Assembly: GCA_964235485.1 (NCBI GenBank)
Contig: CAXSAZ010000003.1
Location: forward strand, 62,001-126,000
Direction: 5' to 3'
Source: CAHJXG01 sp964235485
GTDB lineage: Bacteria > Pseudomonadota > Alphaproteobacteria > Acetobacterales > Acetobacteraceae
Length of the DNA: 64,000 bases
Part shown: piece by piece, positions 49,133 to 58,314 of the stretch
Position numbering within the stretch: the stretch's first letter is position 1
Layout: each line of letters begins with the position of its first letter
Notes under the pieces: model-generated
Seen by the model: only the letters and a program-made list of their open reading frames with translations
Told to the model about the DNA's origin: nothing
Databases searched by the model: none
Translations under genes and position numbers: made by a program

Positions 49133-51157
49133 TCACGCCGCCAGGTCCCGGCTGCGCAGCAAAGCCGCTGTGCTGGGCGCCCGCCCGCGGAAGGCGACGT
49201 AAAGCTGCATCGGGTCCTGCGTGTCGCCCGCGCCCAGCACCGTGCGGAGCCGCCCGGCCAAGGCGGGGTCGAACGGGTTTCCCGTGTCCTCGAACGCCTG
49301 GAACCCGTCCGCGTCCAGCACCTCCGACCAGAGATAGGAGTAGTAGCCCGCCGCGTAGCCGCCGCCTGCGAACAAATGCTGGAAATGCGCCGGGCGGTGC
49401 CGGATGCCGATCTCCGGCGGCATCCCGATGCGTCCGAGGAACTCCCGCTCAAAGCCGTCGATGTCCAACGATCCCGGGTCCGGGTGGCTGTGCAGTGCCA
49501 TGTCGATCAAGGCGGCGGCGGCATACTCCACCGTGGCGAACCCCTGGTTGAACCCGCGCGCCGCCAGCAGCCGCGCGATCAGGGCGTCCGGGATCGGCTC
49601 TCCCGTCGCGCTGTGCCGGGCATAGCGGCGCAGCGTGTCGGGCACGGACAGCCAATGCTCATACACCTGCGACGGGAACTCCACGAAGTCGCGCCGGACG
49701 GACGTGCCGGACTGCGCGGGGTAGCGCACCTGGCTGAGCAGCCCATGCAGCGCGTGGCCGAACTCGTGGAACAGCGTTTCCGCGTCGTCGAAGGAGAGCA
49801 GCGTCGGCTCGGCGCGGGCAAAGTTGTTGTTGTTGACGATGACCGGGGACACCGCCCCGTCCATGCTTTCCTGGTCGCGGTAGCTGCTCATCCACGCGCC
49901 GGACCGCTTGTCCGCCCGGGCAAAGGGGTCCGCCAGGAACAGGCCGACGTGCCCGGCGGCATCGCGCACCTCGTAGGCCCGCACGTCGGGGTGGTAGACT
50001 GGCACCTCCGGGCGCAGGGTGAAACCGAGGCCGAACAGCCGCGCGGCGGTGTCGAACGCCGCCTGCTCGATGTTCTCCAGCACGAAGTACGGCTTCAACT
50101 CCCCGGCGTCGATGGCGTAGTCGGCCCGGCGCACCTTCTCCGCGTAGTAGCGCCAATCCCACGGGGCCAGCGCGCCGTTGAACCCTTCGCCCCGTGCTAC
50201 GGCCAGCAGCCGGTCGCGTTCGGCGGCGGCCTTGTGCTTCGCGGGTTCCCATACCTCCGCGAGCAGTCCCTCGACCGCTTCCGGCGTGCCGGCCATGCTG
50301 TCCGCCAGGCGGAACGCGGCGAAGCTGGGATAGCCGAGCAGCCGCGCCCGCTCCACGCGGAGCGCCAGGATTTCGGGGATCAGCGCCCGGTTGTCGTGCG
50401 GACCCGGCCGAGCGCCGCGGGCGATCCAGGCCTCATACGCCGCCCGGCGCAGGTCGCGGCGGGCGGAGAAGGTCAGGAACGGCTCGATCAGCGAGCGGGA
50501 CAGCGTGACGACGTGGCCCGGCATCCCGCGCTCCGCCGCCGCCTGCCGCGCCACCTCGCGCACGAAGTCCGGCAGGCCGTCGAGGTCCGCCTCCGCCAGC
50601 GGCAGGTGCCACGCCTTTTCGTCATGCAGGACGTTCTGGCCGAACTGGGTATGCAGCACCGCGAGGCGTTCCGAGATGGCGGCCATCCGCGCCCGCTCCT
50701 CCGGCCCCAGCGCCGCGCCGCTGCGCACCATGCCGAGGTGCACGCGCTCCAACAGCCGCCGTTGGTCCTCCGCCAGCCCAAGCTCGTCGCGCCGCCGGTG
50801 CAGCGCGTCCACGCGGGCAAACAGTGCCGGGTCGAGCGAGACCTGCGTGCCGTGCTGCGCGAGCTTGGGCGACATCTCCGTATCGGCCGCCTGCAAGGCG
50901 TCGCCGCCCAGGCTCACCACCAGGTTGGAGAACGCCATGCCGATCCGGTTGAGCAGCCGGCCGCTGCGCTGGGCGGCCTCGACCGTGTTGGCGAAGCTGG
51001 GCTCGGCCGGGTCGGCGCCGATGGCGGCGATTTCCTGCAGGTGCTCGCGCATGGCGTGGTCGAAGGCCGGGGCGAAGTGCTCCGCCCGGATGCGGTCGAA
51101 GGGCGGCACCCCGAAGGGCGTGGTCCAGGGCGCGAGCAGCGGGTTGGCGTCGGTCAT
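49133..51157 (-). CDS. dcp: M3 family metallopeptidase (peptidyl-dipeptidase Dcp type)
   Basis: A 674-residue zinc peptidase. The active site is LFHEFGHALHGLL (H464, E465, H468). The N-terminal NPLLAPWTTPFGVPPFDRI and SFANTVEAAQRSGRLLNRIG are typical of M3A oligopeptidases, and length matches Dcp (about 680) more than mitochondrial relatives. Dcp removes C-terminal dipeptides from short peptides. It is divergent from the ABC substrate-binding protein gene across 133 bp. No signal peptide is visible, so it is probably cytosolic. Confidence 0.93.
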   Translation of the reverse strand: MTDANPLLAPWTTPFGVPPFDRIRAEHFAPAFDHAMREHLQEIAAIGADPAEPSFANTVEAAQRSGRLLNRIGMAFSNLVVSLGGDALQAADTEMSPKLAQHGTQVSLDPALFARVDALHRRRDELGLAEDQRRLLERVHLGMVRSGAALGPEERARMAAISERLAVLHTQFGQNVLHDEKAWHLPLAEADLDGLPDFVREVARQAAAERGMPGHVVTLSRSLIEPFLTFSARRDLRRAAYEAWIARGARPGPHDNRALIPEILALRVERARLLGYPSFAAFRLADSMAGTPEAVEGLLAEVWEPAKHKAAAERDRLLAVARGEGFNGALAPWDWRYYAEKVRRADYAIDAGELKPYFVLENIEQAAFDTAARLFGLGFTLRPEVPVYHPDVRAYEVRDAAGHVGLFLADPFARADKRSGAWMSSYRDQESMDGAVSPVIVNNNNFARAEPTLLSFDDAETLFHEFGHALHGLLSQVRYPAQSGTSVRRDFVEFPSQVYEHWLSVPDTLRRYARHSATGEPIPDALIARLLAARGFNQGFATVEYAAAALIDMALHSHPDPGSLDIDGFEREFLGRIGMPPEIGIRHRPAHFQHLFAGGGYAAGYYSYLWSEVLDADGFQAFEDTGNPFDPALAGRLRTVLGAGDTQDPMQLYVAFRGRAPSTAALLRSRDLAA

Positions 51158-51290
51158 GGCGCCCAGTCGGACCAGAACCGGCGGCCCCGGTCAAGACGGC
51201 AAGCTATTTGCTTGACAGGGGCGGCGGCAGCCGATCCGATTGGATGCACACGAATGACCTTCACCTTCTGCGCCAGGGGGCGGGCGGCAT

Positions 51291-52487
51291 ATGCTGACAC
51301 GACGGGGATTGCTCGGGACGGCCGCCGCGGGCCTGGCGGCGCCGGCAATCGTGCGCGCCCAAAGCAGCGCGCCGATCCGCATCGGCGAGATCAACAGCTA
51401 CACCGCCGCCCCGGCCTTCACCGTGCCCTACCGCAACGGCTGGCAGGTGGCTGTGGACGAGATCAACGCGCAGGGCGGCGTGGCCGGGCGCAAGATCGAG
51501 GTGCTGAGCCGGGACGACGCCGGGCAGCCGCAAACCGCGACGCAGCTTGCGGGCGAGCTGCTCAACGACGCCAAGGTGGACCTGCTGGCGGGCGGGTTCC
51601 TGTCCAACGTGGGCCTCGCGATGAGCGACTTCGCCGCGCGCAGCAACAAGCTGTATGTCGCGGGGGAGCCGCTGACCGACGCGCTGGTCTGGGAACGCGG
51701 CAACCCGACCTGCTTCCGGCTGCGCCCGTCCACCTTTATGCAGGTGGCGATGATGATGCCGGCGGCGGCCAAGCTCAAGGCGACGCGCTGGGCCACCGTC
51801 GCGCCCAACTACGAGTACGGCCAGTCGGCGGTGAAGTGGTTCAAGACGCTGCTGAAAGCGCGGCGGCCGGAGGTGGAGTTCGTCGCCGACCAGTTGCCGG
51901 CGCTGGGCAAGATCGACGCCGGGGCCACGGTGCAGGCGCTGGCGGGCGCCAAGCCCGACGGCATCTTCAACGTCCTGTTCGGCCCCGACCTCACCAACTT
52001 CGTGCGCCAAGGCAACACGCGCGGGCTGTTCGAGGGGCGGGACGTGGTGTCCGTGCTGACCGGGGAGCCGGAATACCTGCTGCCGCTCGGCGATGAGACG
52101 CCGGAGGGCTGGCTCGTCACCGGCTACCCCGTGGGCCAGGTGCCGTCCGCCCGCGCCTTCGAGGCCGCCTACCAGGACCGCTTCAAGCAGGCGGCGCGGA
52201 TGGGTTCGGTGGTGGGCTACACGCTGCTCCATTCGATTGCCGCCGGGCTTGCCCGCGCCGGGAGCACGGACACCGGCAAGCTGATCGCAGCCTTCGAGGG
52301 CTTGCCGTTCGACTCGCCGTTCGGCCCCGCGATGTACCGCGCCGCCGACCACCAAAGCACGTTCGGCGCCTTTGTCGGCCGCACGGCGCTCAAGGGCAGC
52401 GAGGGCACCATGGTCGATTGGCAATACGTGGACGGCAAGGACGCCCAGCCCACGGACGCCGAGGTGCGCGGGCTGCGGCGCTCCTAG
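51291..52487 (+). CDS. ABC transporter substrate-binding protein, branched-chain amino acid type
   Basis: A 398-residue periplasmic protein with a Tat-type signal (LTRRGLLGTAAAGLAAPAIV then RAQ). The mature protein has the LivJ/LivK fold: IRIGEINSYTAAPAFTVPYR, DEINAQGGVAGRKIEVLSRD and WATVAPNYEYGQSAVKWF. The ligand cannot be told from sequence; this family also carries amides, aromatic acids and ureas. It starts a run with a fused permease, two ATPases and an amidohydrolase, all within a few bases, so it defines their uptake system. Confidence 0.92.
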   Translation: MLTRRGLLGTAAAGLAAPAIVRAQSSAPIRIGEINSYTAAPAFTVPYRNGWQVAVDEINAQGGVAGRKIEVLSRDDAGQPQTATQLAGELLNDAKVDLLAGGFLSNVGLAMSDFAARSNKLYVAGEPLTDALVWERGNPTCFRLRPSTFMQVAMMMPAAAKLKATRWATVAPNYEYGQSAVKWFKTLLKARRPEVEFVADQLPALGKIDAGATVQALAGAKPDGIFNVLFGPDLTNFVRQGNTRGLFEGRDVVSVLTGEPEYLLPLGDETPEGWLVTGYPVGQVPSARAFEAAYQDRFKQAARMGSVVGYTLLHSIAAGLARAGSTDTGKLIAAFEGLPFDSPFGPAMYRAADHQSTFGAFVGRTALKGSEGTMVDWQYVDGKDAQPTDAEVRGLRRS

Positions 52488-52493
52488 CGCGGC

Positions 52494-54320
52494 ATGGAGT
52501 TCCTGCTGGTCCACGCGCTGACCGGGCTGGCCGGGGCGTCCTCCTTGTTCCTGGTGGCGAGCGGGCTGACCGTGATCTTCGGCGTGACCCGCATCGTGAA
52601 CTTCGCGCATGGCAGCCTGACCATGCTGGGCGCTTACATCGGCTGGACGGTGCTGACCCGCTTGCCACGAGACCCGGCGTGGTTCGCGCTCGGCGTGGTC
52701 GGCACGGCGGCCGGGCTGGCGGCGCTCGGCGCGCTGCTGGAGATGGGGCTGCTGCGCCGGCTTTACCGCTCGCCCGAGCTGTTCCAACTGCTTGCCACCT
52801 TTGGCGTCGTGCTGATCGTGCAGGACGCGGCGCTCGCGATATGGGGGCCGGACGACCTCACGATCTCCCGCCCGCCCTGGCTGCGCGCTTATGTCCGCAT
52901 CGCGGACGAGCGGTTCCCGGTTTATGACCTTATCCTGATCGCCATCGGCCCGGCGGTGCTGGCCGCCTTGTGGCTCCTGTTCAACCGCACGCGGTGGGGC
53001 CGGCTGGTGCGGGCCGCGACGTGGGACCGCGAGATGGTGGCGGCCCTCGGCGTGGACCAGCGGGTGCTGTTCACCTCCGTGTTCGCGCTCGGCGCGGGGC
53101 TTGCGGGGCTGGCCGGGGCGCTCGGCTTGCCGTCCGGGTCGGCCAACCTCGGCATCGACCTGTCGGTCATCACGGAGGCGTTCGTGGTGGTGGTGATCGG
53201 CGGCCTCGGCAGCATCGCCGGGGCGTACGTCGCGAGCCTGCTGATCGGGCTGTTGCAGGCGTTCGGCGTGGTGCTGATCCCGGAGGCGACGCTGGTGCTG
53301 GTGTTCGTGGTGATGGCGGCGGTGCTGGTGCTGCGGCCGAACGGGCTGCTGGGCCGCGGCGCGGCGCCGACCGCGCTGGCTGGCGCCGCGACTTTGGTGC
53401 GCCCGCCGACGCGGGGGATGCTGCTCGGCTGGGGGCTGCTGCTGCTGGCGGCGCTGGCCGCGCCGCTCGTGGCCGGTCCCTACGCGCTGTCGATCCTGAC
53501 GGAGGCCGCGGTCGCCGTGCTGTTCGCCGCCAGCCTGCATTTCGTCATGGGGCCGGGCGGCATGGCGAGCTTCGGCCATGCGGCCTGGTTCGGCATCGGC
53601 GCCTACGCCGCTGCGCTGTCGGTGCAGGGGTTGGGCGCGCCGATGCCGGCGGCGCTGCTGCTGGCGCCGTTGGCGGCGGGCGTGGCGGCGGCGCTGTTCG
53701 GCGCCTTCGTGGTACGGCTGTCGGGGGTTTACCTGGCCATGCTCACCCTGGCCTTTGCGCAGATCGTCTGGGCGGCGGCGTTCCAGTGGGTGTCCGTCAC
53801 CGGGGGCGACAACGGCATCCTGGGGGTGTGGCCGCCTGCCTGGATGTCCGGCCCGGCCACTTACCTGCTGGCCCTGACGCTTTGCGCGGGGGGCGCGTTC
53901 GTCTTGCAGCGCGTCCTGTACTCCCCGTTCGGCTACGCCCTGCGCGCGTCCCGCGATTCGCCGCTGCGGGCGGAGGCCATCGGGCTGGACACCCAACGCA
54001 TCCGCCTGGCAGCGTTCGCCGTGGCGGGCGCTGCGGCCGGCCTTGCGGGCGGGGTGTTCACCTTTGTGAAGGGCAGCGTGTTCCCCGGCTTCGCCAGCAT
54101 CCCGCACTCGATGGACGCGCTGGTGATGGTGCTGCTCGGCGGCGTGCAGACGATGGCCGGACCCATCGTCGGCGCGCTGGCCTATACCGGGCTGTATGAC
54201 GGGCTGCTACGGGCGACGGCGTATTGGCGGCTGGTGCTGGGGGCGGCCATCGTGCTGTTGGTGCTGGCCTTCCCGGAAGGGATCGCGGGCGCCGTGCAGC
54301 GCCGGCTGCGGCGCGCGTGA
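52494..54320 (+). CDS. Fused LivH-LivM branched-chain-type ABC permease
   Basis: A 608-residue protein joining both permease halves. Residues about 1-290 are LivH-like (LTVIFGVTRIVNFAHGSLTM, with GGLGSIAGAYVASLLIGLLQ). A short linker leads to a LivM-like half from about 310 (HFVMGPGGMASFGHAAWFGI, then GGVQTMAGPIVGALAYTGLY). About 16 to 18 hydrophobic segments are expected. Most operons carry these as two genes, and fusion is a minority arrangement. Its last four bases overlap the livG GTG. Every transport part is thus in one operon with fixed 1:1 permease stoichiometry. Confidence 0.92.
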   Translation: MEFLLVHALTGLAGASSLFLVASGLTVIFGVTRIVNFAHGSLTMLGAYIGWTVLTRLPRDPAWFALGVVGTAAGLAALGALLEMGLLRRLYRSPELFQLLATFGVVLIVQDAALAIWGPDDLTISRPPWLRAYVRIADERFPVYDLILIAIGPAVLAALWLLFNRTRWGRLVRAATWDREMVAALGVDQRVLFTSVFALGAGLAGLAGALGLPSGSANLGIDLSVITEAFVVVVIGGLGSIAGAYVASLLIGLLQAFGVVLIPEATLVLVFVVMAAVLVLRPNGLLGRGAAPTALAGAATLVRPPTRGMLLGWGLLLLAALAAPLVAGPYALSILTEAAVAVLFAASLHFVMGPGGMASFGHAAWFGIGAYAAALSVQGLGAPMPAALLLAPLAAGVAAALFGAFVVRLSGVYLAMLTLAFAQIVWAAAFQWVSVTGGDNGILGVWPPAWMSGPATYLLALTLCAGGAFVLQRVLYSPFGYALRASRDSPLRAEAIGLDTQRIRLAAFAVAGAAAGLAGGVFTFVKGSVFPGFASIPHSMDALVMVLLGGVQTMAGPIVGALAYTGLYDGLLRATAYWRLVLGAAIVLLVLAFPEGIAGAVQRRLRRA

Positions 54321-55075
54321 CGGTGCTGGCCGTGGAGGGCCTGCGCAAGTCCTTCGGCGGCGTCGTCGCGGTGGACGGCGTGTCGTTCGCGGTGGGGCCG
54401 GGCGAGATGCTGGCGCTGATCGGCCCCAACGGCGCCGGCAAGACGACGTGCTTCAACATGGTGGGCGGGCAGTTGCGCCCGGACGCCGGCTCGGTGCGGC
54501 TGGCGGGGCGGGACATCGCCGGCATCCCGCCGCGCCGCATCTGCCGCTTGGGCGTGGGGCGGACGTTCCAGGTCACGGCCACCTTCGCTTCCATGACGGC
54601 CCGGGAGAACGTGCAGGTGGCGGCCGTGGCGCACCGCCGCGGCACCTGGCGCCCGTGGCGGTCCGCCGCCGAACTGGAACGCCCGGCGGCGGAGGCGCTG
54701 CTCGATCAGGTGGGGCTTGCGGCGCAGGCGGAGCGGGCGGCGGGCGTGCTGGCTTACGGCGACCTCAAGCGGCTGGAACTCGCGGTGGCGCTCGCCGCCG
54801 AGCCGCGCCTGCTGCTGATGGACGAGCCGACCGCCGGCATGGCGCCGCGCGAGCGGGTCGCGCTGATGCGGCTGGTGCGCGAGGTCGCCACCGGGCGCGG
54901 CCTGGCCGTGCTGTTCACCGAGCATGACATGGACGTGGTGTTCGGCGTGTCCGACCGCATCGCGGTGCTGGCGCGCGGCGCGCTTATCGCCTCCGGTGCC
55001 CCCGAGGCCATCCGCGCCGACCCGCAGGTGCGGGCGATCTATCTCGGCGCCGGGCGCACCAGCGGGGGGCATTGA
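54317..55075 (+). CDS. livG: ABC transporter ATP-binding protein, LivG type
   Basis: A 252-residue ATPase. Walker A is LIGPNGAGKTTCFNMVGG, the Q-loop region is VGRTFQVTATF, a degenerate signature (LAYGDLKRLELAVALA) precedes Walker B LLLMDEPTAGM, and the H-loop is FTEHDMDVVFG. GTG at 54317 overlaps the permease TGA. The LivG-type short C-terminal SGAPEAIRADPQVRAIYLG is present. It pairs with LivF in the transporter. Confidence 0.93.
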   Translation: MTVLAVEGLRKSFGGVVAVDGVSFAVGPGEMLALIGPNGAGKTTCFNMVGGQLRPDAGSVRLAGRDIAGIPPRRICRLGVGRTFQVTATFASMTARENVQVAAVAHRRGTWRPWRSAAELERPAAEALLDQVGLAAQAERAAGVLAYGDLKRLELAVALAAEPRLLLMDEPTAGMAPRERVALMRLVREVATGRGLAVLFTEHDMDVVFGVSDRIAVLARGALIASGAPEAIRADPQVRAIYLGAGRTSGGH

Positions 55076-55776
55076 TGCTGGCGGTCGAGGGCCTCAACAG
55101 CTTCTACGGCCAGGCGCACGTGCTGCACGACGTGGGCTTCGCTGTTGGCCCCGGCGAGGTGGCGGTGCTGCTGGGCCGCAACGGCGCGGGCAAGAGCACG
55201 GCCATGAAGTCGCTGATCGGCCTCGTGCGCCCGGCGAGCGGCAGCGTGCGGTTCGGGAACCAGGAACTGGCGCGCATGGAGCCGTTCCGCCGGGCGCAAA
55301 TGGGCCTCGGCTACGTGCCGGAGGAGCGCCGGATCTTCGCGGAGCTGACAGTGATGGAGAACCTGGACGTGGGCCGGCAGCCGGCGCGGGACGGGCTGCG
55401 GCCCTGGACCACGGCGCGATTGTTCGACCTGTTCCCCAACCTCGGCGCCATGCGCGGGCGGCCCGGCGGGCGCATGAGCGGCGGCGAGCAGCAGATGCTC
55501 ACCATCGCCCGCACCCTGATGGGCAACCCGCGCCTCCTGCTGCTGGACGAGCCGAGCGAGGGCCTGTCGCCCTTGATCGTCGAGCAGATGGCCGCGGCGA
55601 TCCACGCGCTGCGGCGGGAGGGCTTGAGCATCCTGTTGGCGGAGCAGAACCTGCACTTCGCGGCGGAGGTCGCGACGCAGGCGGTGATCCTGGAAAGCGG
55701 CCGGGTGGCCTGGACGGGCAGCATGGCGGCGCTGCAGGCCGACCCCGAGACGCACGGGCGCTACCTGGCGGTTTGA
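55075..55776 (+). CDS. livF: ABC transporter ATP-binding protein, LivF type
   Basis: A 233-residue ATPase. Walker A is LLGRNGAGKSTAMKSLIG, the LivF-type GLGYVPEERRIFAELTV block follows, then the signature GRMSGGEQQMLTIARTLM and Walker B LLLLDEPSEGLSPLIVEQ. The ATG at 55075 shares one base with the livG stop (TGATG). It is the last transport gene; the amidohydrolase begins 22 bp later. Confidence 0.95.
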   Translation: MLAVEGLNSFYGQAHVLHDVGFAVGPGEVAVLLGRNGAGKSTAMKSLIGLVRPASGSVRFGNQELARMEPFRRAQMGLGYVPEERRIFAELTVMENLDVGRQPARDGLRPWTTARLFDLFPNLGAMRGRPGGRMSGGEQQMLTIARTLMGNPRLLLLDEPSEGLSPLIVEQMAAAIHALRREGLSILLAEQNLHFAAEVATQAVILESGRVAWTGSMAALQADPETHGRYLAV

Positions 55777-55798
55777 ACACGGTTTGGGAGGAACACCC

Positions 55799-56998
55799 AT
55801 GGCGCAGGAAACGACGGCGGCAGCCGACCCCCATGCGAAGCTGCTGATCCGCAACATCGGGCTGCTGCTGTCCGGCGACATCGGGCGGCCGATCCTGGAC
55901 GCCGACGCGGTGCTCGCCGTGGGCGGCCGGATCACCGCGGTCGGGCGCCTGTCCGACCTCGACACCGAGGGCGCCACGACCGTCATCGACGCCCATGGCT
56001 GCGCGCTCGCCCCCGGCCTGATCGACAGCCACGTCCACCCCGTCGCGGGCGACTGGACGCCGCGGCAAAGCCAGTTGAACTGGATCGAGAGCACCCTGCA
56101 CGGCGGCGTCACCACCATGATCTCCGCGGGCGAGGTGCACACGCCGGGCCGGCCGCGGGACGTGGTGGGGCTGAAGGCGATGGCCGTCTTCGCCCAGCGC
56201 GCCTTTTCCGCGTTCCGCCCCGGCGGCATGAAGGTCCACGCCGGCGCCCCGGTGATCGAGCCGGGCATGGAGGAGCACGACTTCAAGGACCTCGCCGACG
56301 CCGGGGTGCGCCTGCTGGGCGAGGTCGGCCTCGGCGGCGTCAAGGACGGCCCCACGGCGCGGCGCATGGTCGCCTGGGCGCGGCAGTATGGCATCCAGTC
56401 CACCATCCACACCGGCGGGCCGTCCATCCCCGGCTCCGGCCTGATCGACGCCGCCGTGGTGCTGGAAGCCGACACGGACGTGATCGGCCACGTCAACGGC
56501 GGCCACACGGCGCTGCCCGACCGCGAAATCCGCTGCATCTGCGAGGGCTGCCGGCGCGGGTTGGAGCTGGTGCACAATGGCAACGAGCGGGCGGCGCTGT
56601 TCACCCTGCGCACGGCGCGGGAGATGGGGCAGTTGGAGCGCGTGATCCTCGGCACGGACGGGCCGGCCGGGTCGGGGGTGCAGCCGCTCGGCATCCTGCG
56701 CATGGTTGCCATGCTGTCCTCGCTCGGCGACGTGGCGCCGGAGGTGGCATTCTGCTTCGCCACCGGCAACACGGCGCGGGTGCGCGCGCTGGACACCGGG
56801 CTGATCGAGGCCGGGCGGGCCGCGGACTTCGTGCTGCTTGACCGGGCGCAGCATTCGGCCGGGCGCGACCTGTTGGAGTGCGTGCAGTTGGGCGATCTGC
56901 CCGGCGTCGGCATGGTGGTGATCGACGGCACGCCGCGGATCAACCGGTCCCGCAACACGCCGCCGGCGGACAAGGTGCCGGAGGTGGTGCCCGCCTGA
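55799..56998 (+). CDS. Enamidase-like amidohydrolase
   Basis: A 399-residue metal-dependent hydrolase. The HxH metal block is APGLIDSHVHPVAGDW (H78, H80), and further ligand regions appear in LLGEVGLGGVKDG, STIHTGG, VIGHVNGGHTALPD and ILGTDGPAGSG. These match enamidase and related cyclic-amide hydrolases (enamidase acts in nicotinate breakdown). GGAGG eight bases before the ATG at 55799 decides this start over TTG at 55784. It follows a complete Liv-type transporter, so the natural substrate is probably what the transporter imports. Confidence 0.86.
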   Translation: MAQETTAAADPHAKLLIRNIGLLLSGDIGRPILDADAVLAVGGRITAVGRLSDLDTEGATTVIDAHGCALAPGLIDSHVHPVAGDWTPRQSQLNWIESTLHGGVTTMISAGEVHTPGRPRDVVGLKAMAVFAQRAFSAFRPGGMKVHAGAPVIEPGMEEHDFKDLADAGVRLLGEVGLGGVKDGPTARRMVAWARQYGIQSTIHTGGPSIPGSGLIDAAVVLEADTDVIGHVNGGHTALPDREIRCICEGCRRGLELVHNGNERAALFTLRTAREMGQLERVILGTDGPAGSGVQPLGILRMVAMLSSLGDVAPEVAFCFATGNTARVRALDTGLIEAGRAADFVLLDRAQHSAGRDLLECVQLGDLPGVGMVVIDGTPRINRSRNTPPADKVPEVVPA

Positions 56999-56999
56999 C

Positions 57000-57290
57000 G
57001 GCTCCTGGCACGCGCGGCGGGGACAACCCTGGATCGGTTGACGCCGCGGGCGGGCAAGGCCGATGTTGGGGGAACGTCCCGGCCCGGCTTGCAGGGGCAC
57101 GGATGGCGGCTGCAAGTTGGCGGCGCACCTGGTTAAAATGCTCTTTGTGCCCAGGTGATCGGGTAACGCAGCAGGTGACCGAATGCCATAACTCGAAGGG
57201 TCGCCTTCGGCTTCGGGCTGTATGAGGATGAAGGGTTGCGCCTTGCTTTCGATGCGGGGGCGGCGCGGCGAGATCTGATTGGCGGGTGGA
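57000..57290. other. Gap before the bo3 oxidase operon, no gene seen
   Basis: About 290 bp between the amidohydrolase and cyoA without a convincing frame. TTAAAATGC near 57135 is AT-rich and may form part of a promoter, but no box with consensus spacing was found. No terminator hairpin with T-run was seen either. Confidence 0.4.
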
Positions 57291-58313
57291 ATGGTGAGCA
57301 CAGCTTCAAAGACGGGCGCGCCGCGGGCCGCGCCGGGCGGGCCGTCGCCCCGGGCGCGGGCCGTGCGACGCCGGGTCGTGCGCTGCAGCGTCCTGGCGGC
57401 CTCCTTGGCCCTGGCAGCCTGCCAGCCGGCTGTTCTGGACCCTGTGGGGCCTGTCGGGTCCGCGCAGCGAACCATCTTGATCGACTCGGTCATCATCATG
57501 CTGGCCATCGTCGGCCCGACGATCGTGGCGACCCTGGCCTTCGCCTGGTGGTATCGGGCCTCCAACCCGCGTGCCCGGCGCCTGCCGGACTTCGCGTATT
57601 CCGGGCGCATTGAGATGGTGACCTGGGCCATTCCGCTGCTGACGATTACGCTGCTGGGCGGCGTGGTGTGGATCGGCTCGCACCAGCTCGACCCCGCGCG
57701 GCCCTTGGAGTCGGACAAGCCGGCGCTGAATGTCCAGGTCGTGGCGCTGGATTGGAAGTGGCTGTTCATCTACCCGGACCAGCGCGTCGCCGCCGTGAAC
57801 CAGCTCGTGATTCCGGTCGGCCAGCCCGTGCACTTCCAGCTCACTTCGGCCAGCGTGATGAACACGTTCTTCGTGCCCCAGCTTGGCAGCATGCTCTACG
57901 CCATGAACGGCATGGCGTCGGACCTGCACCTGCAAGCGGACCAGCCCGGCACCTACCGCGGCATTTCGGGCCACTTCAGCGGCGACGGCTTCTCCGACAT
58001 GCACTTCGAGGTGCGCGCGCTGGACGGCGCCGGCTTCGCCGATTGGGTGGAGGCGACCCGCAAGGATGGCCCGGTGCTGGACGTTGCCACCTATGCCGTG
58101 CTGGCGAAGCAAAGCATCAAGGACCCGCCTTCCACCTTCCGCGACGCCACCCCCGGGCTGTTCGGGCGCATCGTCAGCCAGGAGATCGCGCCCGGGCCGG
58201 GTCCGCAAGACTCCGGTGGCGGCCAGGCCGGGCAGCAGGCCAACAACGGTGCGCGCGGCGTCGCGCAAACCGCCCAAATCGACCCCGCCCTTTGCATCAC
58301 AGGAGAGCAGTAG
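57291..58313 (+). CDS. cyoA: Cytochrome bo3 quinol oxidase subunit II
   Basis: A 340-residue membrane-anchored lipoprotein. The lipobox is SLALAACQP after a basic N-terminus; two transmembrane helices follow (VIIMLAIVGPTIVATLAF, then WAIPLLTITLLGGVVWIG), and the periplasmic cupredoxin-like domain has VVALDWKWLFIYPDQ, SVMNTFFVPQLGSMLYAMNG and GHFSGDGFSDMHF. CuA ligands are absent, as expected for a quinol oxidase. A Gln/Gly-rich C-terminal tail is present. ATG at 57291 is used; TTG at 57279 is an alternative. It starts the cyoABCD operon. Confidence 0.94.
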   Translation: MVSTASKTGAPRAAPGGPSPRARAVRRRVVRCSVLAASLALAACQPAVLDPVGPVGSAQRTILIDSVIIMLAIVGPTIVATLAFAWWYRASNPRARRLPDFAYSGRIEMVTWAIPLLTITLLGGVVWIGSHQLDPARPLESDKPALNVQVVALDWKWLFIYPDQRVAAVNQLVIPVGQPVHFQLTSASVMNTFFVPQLGSMLYAMNGMASDLHLQADQPGTYRGISGHFSGDGFSDMHFEVRALDGAGFADWVEATRKDGPVLDVATYAVLAKQSIKDPPSTFRDATPGLFGRIVSQEIAPGPGPQDSGGGQAGQQANNGARGVAQTAQIDPALCITGEQ

Positions 58314-58314
58314 C

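Noticed and set aside
51261..54107. A 948-codon minus-strand frame across the ABC transporter
   Set aside because: It is low-complexity (His, Arg, Gln rich) and lies opposite a well-defined binding protein and permease.
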